A stretch of DNA of 10,230 bases from DATARH01 sp036264235 (GCA_036264235.1 DATARH010000040.1:1-10230); one strand, 5' to 3'; numbered from the stretch's first letter, positions 1-7,544 are shown. Program-made: numbers and translations. The notes: generated by a model not told the origin, from the sequence alone.

Positions 1-305
1 TCTTCCGCGCCGTCAACCGCACCAAACGCGCGGTGACCAGCCGGGCGGTCTACAACGTGACGCCGACCAAAGCCGGCATCTATTTCGACAAACTGCAATG
101 CTTCTGCTTCGACGAGCAGCAGCTCAAGCCCGGCGAGACCAAGGATATGGGGGTCGTGTTCTTTGTCGACCCCGATCTCCTGACGGATCCGGGCACCCGC
201 GACGTGCGCACGATCACCCTGTCCTACACGATGTTCCGCGCGCATGGCGATGAGCCGCCCGCGGCTGCAGCGACCCCGACGTCTGCGGCGCGTTCGGTGA
301 ATTGA
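1..305 (+). CDS. ctaG: Cytochrome c oxidase assembly protein CtaG/Cox11, 3' end (partial)
   Basis: The reading frame is open from base 3 and its start lies outside the window; about 100 C-terminal residues are visible. CtaG/Cox11 is a membrane-anchored periplasmic copper chaperone that helps build the CuB centre in subunit I of aa3-type oxidase. What is seen: the Cox11 core with YNVTPTKAGIYF, the copper-binding CFCF pair inside LQCFCFDEQ, LKPGE, and VVFFVDPD, followed by the terminal TITLSYTMFR strand and a variable Ala/Pro-rich tail ending in TGA at 303-305. The next gene, ctaE, starts 34 bases downstream with its own ribosome site, which fits one oxidase operon. The first GTG in frame (33) is internal, because family-typical sequence (FRAVNRTKRAV) continues upstream of it. 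Confidence 0.93.
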   Translation, partial: FRAVNRTKRAVTSRAVYNVTPTKAGIYFDKLQCFCFDEQQLKPGETKDMGVVFFVDPDLLTDPGTRDVRTITLSYTMFRAHGDEPPAAAATPTSAARSVN

Positions 306-339
306 AACCTGTGAACTCTAGCGATTCTGGCGGAGAGCG

Positions 340-1194
340 ATGACCGATACGCACATAGAGGCCGGTGCCCACGCGGATCCGCACGGCCACGGCGCGCCGA
401 AGCACCCGTATCACCTCGTCGATCCCAGCCCATGGCCGCTGGTCGGTGCCGGCGCGGCGGGCCTTATCGCGGTCGGCGGCATCCTCTACATGCATGGGGG
501 TGGTCTGCCGGTGTTCCTGCTCGGCGTCATTGCCGTGCTGCTTGTGATGGCGGTGTGGTGGCGCGATGTGATCCGCGAGGCCACGTTCCAGGGTTATCAC
601 ACGCCGGTCGTTCAGCTTGGGCTGCGTTACGGCATGGCGCTGTTCATCGCGTCCGAGGTGATGTTCTTCGCCGCGTTTTTCTGGGCGTTTTTCGCCTCCA
701 GCCTGTTCCCGGTCGGCGGCGTATGGCCGCCAAAGGGCATCCATCCGTTCGACCCGTTCGAGTTTCCGTTTCTCAACACTCTGATCCTGCTGCTGTCGGG
801 AACCACCGTCACCTGGGCGCACCACTCGCTGCTCGAAGGCAACCAGAAGGGACTGATCCAGGGGTTGACGGTGACCGTCATACTCGGCCTCTGCTTCACG
901 TCGGTGCAGGCTTACGAATACAGCCACGCCGCGTTCAATTTCAGCGGAGGCATCTATCCCTCGACCTTTTTCATGGCGACCGGGTTCCACGGCTTTCACG
1001 TGATCATCGGCACGACATTCCTGGCGGTCTGCCTGTGGCGGGCCTGGCAGGGTCATTTCAGGCCAGACCATCATTTCGGGCTCGAAGCCGCGGCCTGGTA
1101 CTGGCATTTCGTCGATGTCGTCTGGCTGTTCTTGTTCGTCTGCATCTATTGGTGGGGCATGGGCAACGCCGTTCCCGAGGGGCTCGGCGGCTGA
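340..1194 (+). CDS. ctaE: Cytochrome c oxidase subunit III
   Basis: This is the 284-residue subunit III of the aa3-type cytochrome c oxidase, an inner-membrane protein that stabilises the catalytic subunit and supports proton uptake. ATG 340 follows a purine-rich ribosome site (GGAGAG at 332-337). The His-rich N-terminus (H5, H11, H15, H17, H22, H25) leads into HPYHLVDPSPWPL, the usual COX3 opening. Seven hydrophobic segments can be seen, roughly at 33-51, 55-73, 95-120, 144-162, 175-192, 207-231 and 250-272. Hallmarks are SEVMFF with the conserved membrane Glu (E106), LNTLILLLSGTTVTWAHH, GFHGFHVIIGT and WYWHFVDVVWLFLF. Length and motifs are normal. It lies 34 bases after ctaG, and its TGA overlaps the most likely start of the DUF983 gene. 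The alternative name is coxC. Confidence 0.96.
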   Translation: MTDTHIEAGAHADPHGHGAPKHPYHLVDPSPWPLVGAGAAGLIAVGGILYMHGGGLPVFLLGVIAVLLVMAVWWRDVIREATFQGYHTPVVQLGLRYGMALFIASEVMFFAAFFWAFFASSLFPVGGVWPPKGIHPFDPFEFPFLNTLILLLSGTTVTWAHHSLLEGNQKGLIQGLTVTVILGLCFTSVQAYEYSHAAFNFSGGIYPSTFFMATGFHGFHVIIGTTFLAVCLWRAWQGHFRPDHHFGLEAAAWYWHFVDVVWLFLFVCIYWWGMGNAVPEGLGG

Positions 1195-1562
1195 TCGCGG
1201 CACCGCAGTTCGCTCCGGTAACCCTGTCGCACGCCGCGCTGCGCTGCCGCTGTCCGCGTTGCGGTGAGGGACGGCTCTTCACCGGATTATTGACGGTGCG
1301 CTCGTCCTGCCGCGTTTGCGGCCTCGACTTTTCGGCTGAGGATGCCGGCGATGGGCCGGCGGTGTTTGTGATCCTCTTTCTCGGGCTGATCGTGGTCGGC
1401 CTCGCGGCGCTGGTTGAGATCCGGTTTTCGCCACCGATCTGGGTGCATCTGCTGTTGTGGACACCGCTGATCCTAGCCGGCGCGATTCTGCTGTTGCGGC
1501 CGCTGAAAGCGGGGCTGATCGCGTTGCAATATCGTCACCGCGAGTTGGGCTCGGCCGGTTGA
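1191..1562 (+). CDS. DUF983 family zinc-ribbon membrane protein
   Basis: This is a small membrane protein of about 123 residues, of a family (DUF983) found next to cytochrome oxidase genes in alphaproteobacteria; its biochemical role is not established. A zinc-ribbon-like module is seen with two CxxC pairs (CPRC at 21-24, CRVC at 40-43), then GLDFSAEDAGDGPAVFVI and two hydrophobic helices (about 57-77 and 83-102). It ends with LLRPLKAGLIALQYRHR, the family signature. The start is uncertain because no ATG is available. CTG 1191 gives the normal length, lies about 10 bases after GAGG (1177-1180), and makes a 4-base CTGA overlap with the ctaE stop, matching the overlaps of the next two genes. 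GTG 1152 or TTG 1149 would overlap ctaE by over 40 bases and have no visible ribosome site; gene callers that exclude CTG would choose one of them. Confidence 0.85.
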   Translation: MIAAPQFAPVTLSHAALRCRCPRCGEGRLFTGLLTVRSSCRVCGLDFSAEDAGDGPAVFVILFLGLIVVGLAALVEIRFSPPIWVHLLLWTPLILAGAILLLRPLKAGLIALQYRHRELGSAG

Positions 1563-2272
1563 TTCGTGGTTTCCGGCCGCGCTTATGGCCTACGCTCATT
1601 TCGACCTTCATCGTGCTATTCTGCCTGGGATTGGGCGTGTGGCAGCTGCAACGCTTGCATTGGAAAGAGGGGCTGATTGCGGCGCGCACCGCCGCGGCCA
1701 GCGCCCCGCCGATCGCGCCCCCGCCGGGTGCCGCACCCGGCATGGAGTTTCGTCATGTCCTCGAAGAGGGATTATTCCTGCACGACAAGGAGCTCTTCAT
1801 CGGCGCGAGCACCGAAAGCGGCACCATCGGCTACCATGTGCTGACGCCGCTGCGCGAGCCGAGCGGCCGCATTGTCTTTATCAACCGCGGCTATATTCCG
1901 GCCGAGCTTAAAGACGCAACGAAGCGTGAGGCCGGCGAACTCACCGGCCCGGTCAAGATCGCCGGGCTGCTGCGGTTGCCGCCCGGAGGCAAGCCGAACT
2001 GGTTCCTCCCGGATAACCGCCCAGACCTGAATTACTGGTTCTGGGTCGATCTGCCGGCTATGGCGCAGGCGGACGGGCTGAACCCGGCCCAAGTCGCGCC
2101 ATTCTACATTGATGCCGATGCCACGCCGAACCCCGGCGGCTGGCCGAAGGGCGGTGTCACCCGGCTCGCATTGCCGAATGATCACCTACAATATGCGATT
2201 ACCTGGTTCGGTCTGGCGATCGCAATGGCCGTCGTTTACGTGGTGTCGCAACGGCAGCGGCCAGAAGCATGA
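1559..2272 (+). CDS. SURF1 family cytochrome oxidase biogenesis protein
   Basis: SURF1 (Shy1 in yeast) is an inner-membrane assembly factor for aa3-type oxidase, implicated in heme a insertion into subunit I. The protein of 237 residues has the canonical layout. There is an N-terminal membrane helix (about 11-30) ending in GVWQLQRL, a periplasmic domain with GYHVLTPL, FINRGYIP and FWVDLPAM, and a C-terminal helix opening with NDHLQYAITWFGLA. TTG 1559 is preferred as start because it places the first helix about ten residues from the N-terminus, gives family length, and overlaps the upstream TGA by four bases (TTGA). The longer ATG at 1457 would lie well inside the DUF983 gene and add 34 unusual Ser/Ala/Arg-rich residues. 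The function fits the neighbouring ctaG and ctaE. Confidence 0.93.
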   Translation: MIRGFRPRLWPTLISTFIVLFCLGLGVWQLQRLHWKEGLIAARTAAASAPPIAPPPGAAPGMEFRHVLEEGLFLHDKELFIGASTESGTIGYHVLTPLREPSGRIVFINRGYIPAELKDATKREAGELTGPVKIAGLLRLPPGGKPNWFLPDNRPDLNYWFWVDLPAMAQADGLNPAQVAPFYIDADATPNPGGWPKGGVTRLALPNDHLQYAITWFGLAIAMAVVYVVSQRQRPEA

Positions 2273-3765
2273 GCGCGTACCAACAGCTCGAGGCCGCTTT
2301 CGCCCGTATCGGTGCGGTCGAGGAGGCGATTTCCGTTCTGCATTGGGACCAGGCGGCGATGATGCCGCCGGGCGGCGCCGCGGCGAGGGCCGAGCAGCTC
2401 GCGACGCTGCGGCGTCTCGTTCACGAGATGCTGACCGCCTCTGAGATGCCCGACCGGCTCGCCGTCGCGGACAACGAGGCGGCTGCGCTCGGGGCGTGGC
2501 AGCAGGCCAATCTGCGCGAGATGCGCCGCCGCTGGCGCCATGCCTCCGCCGTGCCGAGCGACCTCATCGCGGCGCTGTCGCGCGCCTCTTCGGCGTCGGA
2601 AGAAGTGTGGCGGCGGGCCCGGCCGGCGAATGACTTCGCCGCCGCGCTGCCGGGTCTCGAAACGGTGCTGGAGCTGATCCGCGAGGTCGCCGCCGCCAAG
2701 GCCACCGCCTTCGGGACGACTCCTTACGAGGCGCTGCTCGACCAATACGAGCCGGGCGGCACCACGGCCCAGATCAATGCGTTGTTCGTCGAGCTCGAAG
2801 CGTTTCTGCCCGGTCTGCTCGCCGAAGCGCTTGAGCGGCAGAATTCGCGTCCGCCGCCGCCAGCACCCGAAGGACCGTTTCCGACCGCGGCTCAACGGCG
2901 GGCGGCGCTGATGCTGATGGCGCGTATCGGTTTCGATTTCGATCACGGCCGGCTCGACGAGAGCGCGCATCCGTTCTGCGGCGGCACGCCCGACGATGTC
3001 CGCCTGACCACCCGCTACGACGAGACCGACTTCTCCGGCGCCCTGATGGGCACGCTGCACGAGACCGGCCACGCGCTCTACAACCGCGGACTTCCGCAGG
3101 AATGGCGCCGGCAGCCGGTCGGCAGGGCGCGCGGCATGGCGATGCATGAGAGCCAATCGCTGTTCCTCGAAATGCAGGTGTGCCGCAGCCGCGCGTTTGC
3201 CGAATTCGCAGCGCCGCTGTTGCGCGAGGTGTTCGGCGGCCGCGGGTCGGCCTGGGAGCCGGAGGCGTTCTATCGCCGCCAGATCGCGGTGAAACCGGGG
3301 CTGATCCGGGTCGATGCCGACGAGATCACCTATCCGGCGCATGTGATCCTTCGTTATCGGCTGGAGCGGGCGATGATCGCCAGCGACCTGCTGCCGCGTG
3401 ACCTGCCCGGCGCCTGGGCCGAGGCACTGCGGAAGCTGATCGGCGTCGCGCCGGATGACGACCACGACGGCTGCCTGCAGGACATCCATTGGTATGACGG
3501 CGCCTGGGGCTATTTTCCGACCTACACGCTGGGTGCGCTGATCGCGGCGCAGCTCTTCGCCGCCGCCCGGCGGGCGCTGCCGGCGATCGAGCGGCAGATC
3601 GCGGCCGGCGAGTTTCGGCCGCTGCTCGATTGGCTCGGCGCCCAGGTGCATCGCAAAGCCTCGCTGCTCTCGACCGCCGAACTGGTCCAATCGGCGACCG
3701 GAAAGCCGCTCGGCACGGCCGATTTCCACCACCACTTGCGCGCGCGTTATCTCGAAGAGGGTTAA
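2269..3765 (+). CDS. Metallocarboxypeptidase, M32 (carboxypeptidase Taq) family
   Basis: This 498-residue protein, of normal length, is a cytosolic zinc carboxypeptidase of family M32, which removes C-terminal residues with broad specificity from peptides. The family motifs appear in order: LHWDQAAMMPPGG near the N-terminus, HPF at 234-236, DVRLTTRYDE from D243, and the zinc site HETGH at 264-268 (His ligands H264 and H268, catalytic E265). HESQ follows at 293-296, supplying the third ligand Glu (E294), then DEITYPAHVILRYRLE, QDIHW (404-408) and GYFPTYTLGALIAAQ. All catalytic residues are present. ATG 2269 overlaps the SURF1 TGA as ATGA, so it is translationally coupled to the oxidase assembly genes, although no functional link to respiration is known. 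It is followed by a 127-base gap. Confidence 0.95.
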   Translation: MSAYQQLEAAFARIGAVEEAISVLHWDQAAMMPPGGAAARAEQLATLRRLVHEMLTASEMPDRLAVADNEAAALGAWQQANLREMRRRWRHASAVPSDLIAALSRASSASEEVWRRARPANDFAAALPGLETVLELIREVAAAKATAFGTTPYEALLDQYEPGGTTAQINALFVELEAFLPGLLAEALERQNSRPPPPAPEGPFPTAAQRRAALMLMARIGFDFDHGRLDESAHPFCGGTPDDVRLTTRYDETDFSGALMGTLHETGHALYNRGLPQEWRRQPVGRARGMAMHESQSLFLEMQVCRSRAFAEFAAPLLREVFGGRGSAWEPEAFYRRQIAVKPGLIRVDADEITYPAHVILRYRLERAMIASDLLPRDLPGAWAEALRKLIGVAPDDDHDGCLQDIHWYDGAWGYFPTYTLGALIAAQLFAAARRALPAIERQIAAGEFRPLLDWLGAQVHRKASLLSTAELVQSATGKPLGTADFHHHLRARYLEEG

Positions 3766-3773
3766 CGCGGAGG

Positions 3774-3802
3774 TTTACAGACGCGACGCAAGCCGCTTTA
3801 GT
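3774..3802 (+). promoter_or_regulatory. Candidate sigma-70 promoter for egtBD
   Basis: TTTACA (3774-3779, 5 of 6 to TTGACA) is separated by 17 bases from TTTAGT (3797-3802, 4 of 6 to TATAAT). The element lies just after the M32 gene stop in the only sizeable gap of this + strand gene row. Transcription would start near 3809, leaving an untranslated leader of about 84 bases before the preferred egtB start at 3893. This is prediction by eye only. Confidence 0.35.
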
Positions 3803-3857
3803 CCGCGCATGCCAGCGCACGCGTTACGCGCGGCCGGGACGAAGCCGGCAACGAGGC

Positions 3858-3881
3858 GTTTAGCGGGGGTCAACGCTAAAC
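3858..3881 (+). promoter_or_regulatory. Perfect 8-bp hairpin next to the egtB ribosome site
   Basis: GTTTAGCG (3858-3865) and CGCTAAAC (3874-3881) are exact inverted complements with an 8-base loop (GGGGTCAA). The purine-rich ribosome site GGGAGAAG begins directly after the stem (3882-3889), and GTG 3893 follows. The element could be an operator or an RNA stem controlling initiation. It has no T-tract, so it is not a standard terminator. Confidence 0.5.
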
Positions 3882-3892
3882 GGGAGAAGCAG

Positions 3893-5206
3893 GTGTTCGA
3901 CCTGGCCGCCTACCCGCCGGTACAAGATACCGAGCGCGCCCTGCAACGCGAGCGCTTCACCGAAATCCGCGAGCAGACCGAGAACCTTGCCGTCAACCTG
4001 ACGGCCGAGGACCAGACGATCCAGTCGATGCCCGATGTCAGCCCGACCAAATGGCACCTGGCGCATACCAGTTGGTTCTTCGAGACGTTTCTGCTGAGCC
4101 GCTTCGACCCGCTGTACCGGCCGTCGGACCCGGCCTTCGCCTATCTGTTCAATTCCTATTACGAGGCGGTCGGGCCGCGCCATCCGCGGCCGCAGCGCGG
4201 TCTGCTGTCGCGGCCGACCGTCGATGCAATCCTCGCCTATCGCGACCATGTCAGCGCCGCGATGATCCGGCTGATCGGTCAGGCCGGCGAGGGCGTGTGG
4301 CGCGAAGCGGCACCGCTCGTCGAACTCGGCCTGCACCACGAGCAGCAGCATCAGGAGCTGATCCTGATGGACATCAAGCATGTGTTCTCGGTCAACCCGC
4401 TGCTGCCGGCCTATCAGGCGCCGCCGGCGCTGCAAGCGGCGCGGGCGATGTCGCCGCTGCACTGGATCGAGTTCGACGGTGGCCTGGTCGAGATCGGTCA
4501 CCGCGGCGACGGCTTCGCCTTCGACAATGAAGGGCCGCGGCACAAAGTCTGGCTCGAACCGTTCCGCCTCGCCTCGCGGCCGGTCACCTGCGGCGAGTTT
4601 CTCGATTTCGTCACAGACGGCGGGTATCAACGTGCCGAGTATTGGCTGTCGGACGGTTGGGCGATCGTGCAGGAGCAGGGCTGGGAAGCGCCGCTCTATT
4701 GGCGCCGCGACGACAATGGCTGGTGCCTCTTCACGCTGTCGGGCGAGAAGCGCCTCGACCCGGCCGAGCCGGTCTGCCATGTCAGCTTCTACGAGGCCGA
4801 CGCCTACGCGAAATGGGCCGGGAAGCGCCTGCCGACCGAGGCCGAGTGGGAATTCGCCGCGACGACAGCACTCGGCGATGCGCCGCTCTCCGGCAACCTT
4901 GCCGACCGCGGCCATTTCCACCCTTGCCCCGATACCGCGCGGGCGGACGCCGAGCCGCGGCTGCGCCAGCTGATCGGCGATGTCTGGGAATGGACTTCCA
5001 CCGCCTATGGCCCCTATCCCGGCTTTCGTCCGCCGGCGGGCGCGGTCGGCGAATACAACGGCAAGTTCATGTCCGGCCAGATGGTGCTGCGCGGCGGCGC
5101 CGCGGTGACTCCGGTCGGCCACATCCGGCTCAGCTATCGCAATTTCTTTCCACCCTCGGCCCGCTGGGCGTTTTCCGGGCTGCGCCTGGCGGATGATCCC
5201 GAATGA
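3893..5206 (+). CDS. egtB: Ergothioneine biosynthesis protein EgtB (sulfoxide synthase)
   Basis: EgtB is a non-heme iron enzyme that uses O2 to join N-alpha-trimethylhistidine (hercynine) to a thiol donor, forming the sulfoxide precursor of ergothioneine. From GTG 3893 the protein is 437 residues, a usual EgtB length. The N-terminal DinB-like half has KWHLAHTSWFFETF (53-66) and LGLHHEQQHQEL with the iron-binding HxxxH (H149, H153), plus a further His at H55 or H58. The C-terminal FGE-sulfatase half has CHVSFYEADAYAKWAGKRLP, RLPTEAEWEFA, IGDVWEWTSTAYGPY, YRNFFPPSARW and FSGLRLA. GTG 3893 is chosen because GGGAGAAG precedes it by a good distance; ATG 3809 has no ribosome site and would add 28 low-complexity residues. 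One oddity is RGGAAVTP where I expect RGGSC-TP in most EgtBs. It is coupled to egtD by an ATGA overlap. No egtA, egtC or C-S lyase gene is visible. Confidence 0.94.
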   Translation: MFDLAAYPPVQDTERALQRERFTEIREQTENLAVNLTAEDQTIQSMPDVSPTKWHLAHTSWFFETFLLSRFDPLYRPSDPAFAYLFNSYYEAVGPRHPRPQRGLLSRPTVDAILAYRDHVSAAMIRLIGQAGEGVWREAAPLVELGLHHEQQHQELILMDIKHVFSVNPLLPAYQAPPALQAARAMSPLHWIEFDGGLVEIGHRGDGFAFDNEGPRHKVWLEPFRLASRPVTCGEFLDFVTDGGYQRAEYWLSDGWAIVQEQGWEAPLYWRRDDNGWCLFTLSGEKRLDPAEPVCHVSFYEADAYAKWAGKRLPTEAEWEFAATTALGDAPLSGNLADRGHFHPCPDTARADAEPRLRQLIGDVWEWTSTAYGPYPGFRPPAGAVGEYNGKFMSGQMVLRGGAAVTPVGHIRLSYRNFFPPSARWAFSGLRLADDPE

Positions 5207-6171
5207 ACGATGCAACACCCTTCGTCTTTCACGACCTCGCGCCGGACCGGGAGAGTTTCCGCGAAGCCGTGCTCGCCGGTTTGGCGCAGCAGCCGAAGGA
5301 CCTGCCCTGCAAGCTGTTCTACGACGCCCGCGGCTCGGCGCTGTTCGAGGCGATCTGCGAGCTTCCCGAATACTACCTGACCCGCACCGAGATCGGCATT
5401 CTCGAGGCCAATGCGGGCGACATCGCGGCCCGCATCGGCCCCAATTGCCGCCTCGTCGAGCTCGGCAGCGGCGCCAGCCGCAAGGTGCGCATCCTGCTGC
5501 AGGCGCTCGACCGTCCGGCCGCCTATATGCCGGTCGACATCTCGCGCGAGCAGCTGCGCAGTGCGGCGGAAATCCTCGCCGCCGATTTTCCGCGGCTGCG
5601 CGTCGTCGCGGTCTGCGCCGATTACACCAGGCCGTTTGAGCTGCCGCCGTTCTCCGGACCCGCCGGAAAGACCGTCGGCTTCTTCCCGGGCTCGACGATC
5701 GGCAATTTCGAGCCCGACGGCGTCGTCGCCTTTCTCAAGCACTGCGCCAGGCTGCTCGGCCGCGGCGGCGAGATGCTGATCGGCGCCGATTTGAAGAAAT
5801 CGCCCGACATCCTGAACGCCGCCTACAACGACGCCGCCGGCCTCAACGCCGCCTTCAATCTCAACCTGCTGCACCGGATCAAGAACGAGCTCGGCGGCGA
5901 CCTCGACATCGACCGTTTCGCCCATGTCGCGTTCTACAACGAGGCCGAGGGACGCGTTGAACTCTATGTGAAGAGCCTTGCCGACCAGACCATCGGGATC
6001 GGCGGTCGCCGCTTCCGCTGCGCCGCGGACGAACTGATCCACACCGAGAATTCCTACAAATATTCGATCCCGCAATTCCACGCGCTCGCCGCCCGCGCCG
6101 GCTTCCAGGCGACCGCGACCTGGACCGATCCCGAGAAGCTGTTCAGCGTCTATTACCTGCGGCTGGAATGA
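5203..6171 (+). CDS. egtD: L-histidine N(alpha)-methyltransferase EgtD
   Basis: EgtD is an S-adenosylmethionine-dependent enzyme that methylates L-histidine three times to hercynine, the substrate of EgtB. The 322-residue protein matches the family length. Recognisable parts are KLFYDARGSALFEAICELPEYY and YLTRTE near residues 57-63, and the SAM-binding loop VELGSGASRKVR (85-96). VDISREQL follows with acidic D112, then FFPGSTIGNFEP (160-171), the GADLKKSPDIL segment, and AYND (207-210). HTENSYKYS carries E282 and S284, which match the histidine-binding pair known in mycobacterial EgtD. ATG 5203 overlaps the egtB TGA by four bases, so the pair is translationally coupled and gives the two committed ergothioneine enzymes. 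It is the last gene of the + strand row and is followed by a strong hairpin. Confidence 0.96.
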   Translation: MNDATPFVFHDLAPDRESFREAVLAGLAQQPKDLPCKLFYDARGSALFEAICELPEYYLTRTEIGILEANAGDIAARIGPNCRLVELGSGASRKVRILLQALDRPAAYMPVDISREQLRSAAEILAADFPRLRVVAVCADYTRPFELPPFSGPAGKTVGFFPGSTIGNFEPDGVVAFLKHCARLLGRGGEMLIGADLKKSPDILNAAYNDAAGLNAAFNLNLLHRIKNELGGDLDIDRFAHVAFYNEAEGRVELYVKSLADQTIGIGGRRFRCAADELIHTENSYKYSIPQFHALAARAGFQATATWTDPEKLFSVYYLRLE

Positions 6172-6186
6172 ATCCGCAGACAAACA

Positions 6187-6226
6187 TGGCCGGCTGGAGA
6201 GGCCACATGAGCTCTCCGGCCGGCCA
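6187..6226 (+). terminator. GC-rich hairpin after egtD, probable transcription terminator
   Basis: The left arm 6187-6201 pairs with the right arm 6212-6226 over 15 bases with one G-T wobble and a 10-base loop. It starts 16 bases after the egtD stop. There is no T-run after the stem, so it is not a canonical intrinsic terminator; it may work with Rho or protect the 3' end. Confidence 0.5.
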
Positions 6227-6291
6227 CGTGCTCTCCCTGTGCGGGCCGTCCAGAAAGGCTGCTAACCTGAGGGCGGCTTCCCTACCGCGTC

Positions 6292-6395
6292 TAACATAGG
6301 TTAACTCCGGTGGTTCCGTCCACCCTAACCGTACTCGCTCATCGCGGCGGCACCCGCGGTTCTCAACCTGCCGTCCCCAATCTGAACCTATGTTA
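6292..6395. repeat. Long-range 11-bp perfect inverted repeat
   Basis: TAACATAGGTT (6292-6302) and AACCTATGTTA (6385-6395) are exact inverted complements, separated by 82 bases. Inside lies a second small hairpin, GGTGG (6309-6313) with CCACC (6320-6324). The element sits between the egtD hairpin and the small gene at 6433. It could be a structured leader, a small degenerate mobile element, or paired protein sites; nothing seen here decides among them. Confidence 0.5.
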
Positions 6396-6432
6396 TGGCG
6401 GCCTCGTTGTAGCTGGCAGGGAGGACGCTGCC

Positions 6433-6594
6433 ATGCCAGACGCCACCTACTTCGCCGAGAAGGCGCTCAAGTGCCGGGAACTGAGCGGGCGAACGGCCGA
6501 CCGCTACGTCGCGGAACAGCTTCGGATCTGGGCCGACGATTTCGACATGATGGCGCAAGCGCGGATACGCGCCACTTTCGCCAGCGCTAAATAG
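6433..6594 (+). CDS. Small helical protein of unknown function (53 residues)
   Basis: A 53-residue protein with no known function. ATG 6433 is preceded by GGGAGG (6419-6424) at a suitable distance; the longer GTG at 6310 has no such site and would run through the inverted repeat. The sequence reads as two amphipathic helices: YFAEKALKCRELSGRTA, then YVAEQLRIWADDFDMMAQA. From memory, short proteins with this pattern (an aromatic, KA, CR-L, then V-QL---A-EF---A) are common and multicopy in Bradyrhizobium and relatives; I cannot check this here. A single Cys (C15) sits in the first helix. It converges on the SDR gene, with 18 bases between the two stop codons. Confidence 0.7.
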   Translation: MPDATYFAEKALKCRELSGRTADRYVAEQLRIWADDFDMMAQARIRATFASAK

Positions 6595-6612
6595 GCCGCG
6601 GCGCATCCGGAT

Positions 6613-7395
6613 TTAGGCCGTCGCCGCGCCGTCGACCGGCAGGGCCGCGCCCGACACGAACGAGGCTTCGTCCGACAACAGGAACAGGGCCGCGTTGGCG
6701 ATCTCCTCGGGCTTGCCGGCGCGGCGCATCGGGATCGCCTGGCTGCGTCGGATCACCAGCGCCTCCTTGTCCTCGTCGCCCGGCGCCTGCTGCTGGTCCG
6801 GCCGCGCCACGAAGACGCGCAGCATCGGGGTGTCGATCGGCCCCGGGCACACCGCGTTGACCCGGATCTTGTCGGGCGCGAGGCGCTTCGCCAGCGCCCG
6901 CACGAAACCGACGACACCGAATTTCGCCATCGAATAAACCGGGCTGAAGCCCGAGCCCTGCAGCCCCGAGGTCGAGGCGGTGAAGAGCAGCGCGCCGCCG
7001 CCGCGCGCGCGCAGCTCCGGGATCGCCGCTTCGGTCGTCACCAGCACGGTGCGCAAATTCAGATCGAGCGCCAACTCGAAATCGGCCATGTCGATGCCCT
7101 CGATCGCGGCCGGGCCGGGATGGCCGACATGGTTCCACACGAAATCGAGCCCGCCGAATGCGTTGGCGGTGCGCCGCACGATGTCGCGCGCGAAGTCGTC
7201 GGTGCGCAGATCGCCGGCCAGCGCCAGCGCCTTGCCGCCGGCGGCGGTGATCTCGGCGCAGACCTTCTCGACCCCGGCCTGGTCGATATCGGCGACCCCG
7301 ACCGCCGCGCCCTCGCGGGCAAAGCGCAGCGCCCCGGCGCGGCCCATCCCCGACGCCGCCGCGGTGACGATCCCGATCTTGTTGGCGAGCCGCAT
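6613..7395 (-). CDS. Short-chain dehydrogenase/reductase (SDR) family oxidoreductase
   Basis: A 260-residue classical SDR, predicted to be a soluble NAD(P)-dependent alcohol/ketone oxidoreductase; the substrate is unknown. The glycine-rich dinucleotide motif reads TAAASGMG (11-18), with Ala in place of the usual first Gly. D36 at the end of the second strand favours NAD(H). NHVG (88-91) stands in the place of NNAG, N113 is the structural Asn of the tetrad, and the catalytic Ser (S141 or S143), Y154 and K158 (YSMAK) are present. PGPIDTPM (184-191) and the C-terminal FVSGAALPVDGA are typical. ATG 7395 has a strong ribosome site (GGGAGGAC read from 7407 to 7400). The acyl-CoA synthetase gene on the same strand lies 2.4 kb upstream, with the restriction module between them. 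Confidence 0.93.
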   Translation of the reverse strand: MRLANKIGIVTAAASGMGRAGALRFAREGAAVGVADIDQAGVEKVCAEITAAGGKALALAGDLRTDDFARDIVRRTANAFGGLDFVWNHVGHPGPAAIEGIDMADFELALDLNLRTVLVTTEAAIPELRARGGGALLFTASTSGLQGSGFSPVYSMAKFGVVGFVRALAKRLAPDKIRVNAVCPGPIDTPMLRVFVARPDQQQAPGDEDKEALVIRRSQAIPMRRAGKPEEIANAALFLLSDEASFVSGAALPVDGAATA

Positions 7396-7544
7396 GCTGT
7401 CCTCCCGAACTGGTCTTTGCGCTAACTATCTTGTTGGAGGGCGCAGCCCCGAACACATTTTTTGCTGCTCCGGCGAAAATCCGCGAGGTTTTCGATTTAA
7501 GCCATTGAAAGCGCGATCATTTCGTTCTTTGTGGCAGCGGCGAA

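Noticed and set aside
186..381. GGATCC sites at 186-191 and 376-381 as possible targets of the restriction system
   Set aside because: Recognition cannot be deduced from the protein sequence, and two sites in the window say nothing about specificity.
2236..3735. Long minus-strand open frame of 499 codons opposite the M32 peptidase (also 214-1203, 3860-5218 and 5134-6183)
   Set aside because: These mirror the well-supported + strand genes in GC-rich DNA, are rich in Arg, Gly and Ala, and show no family motifs.
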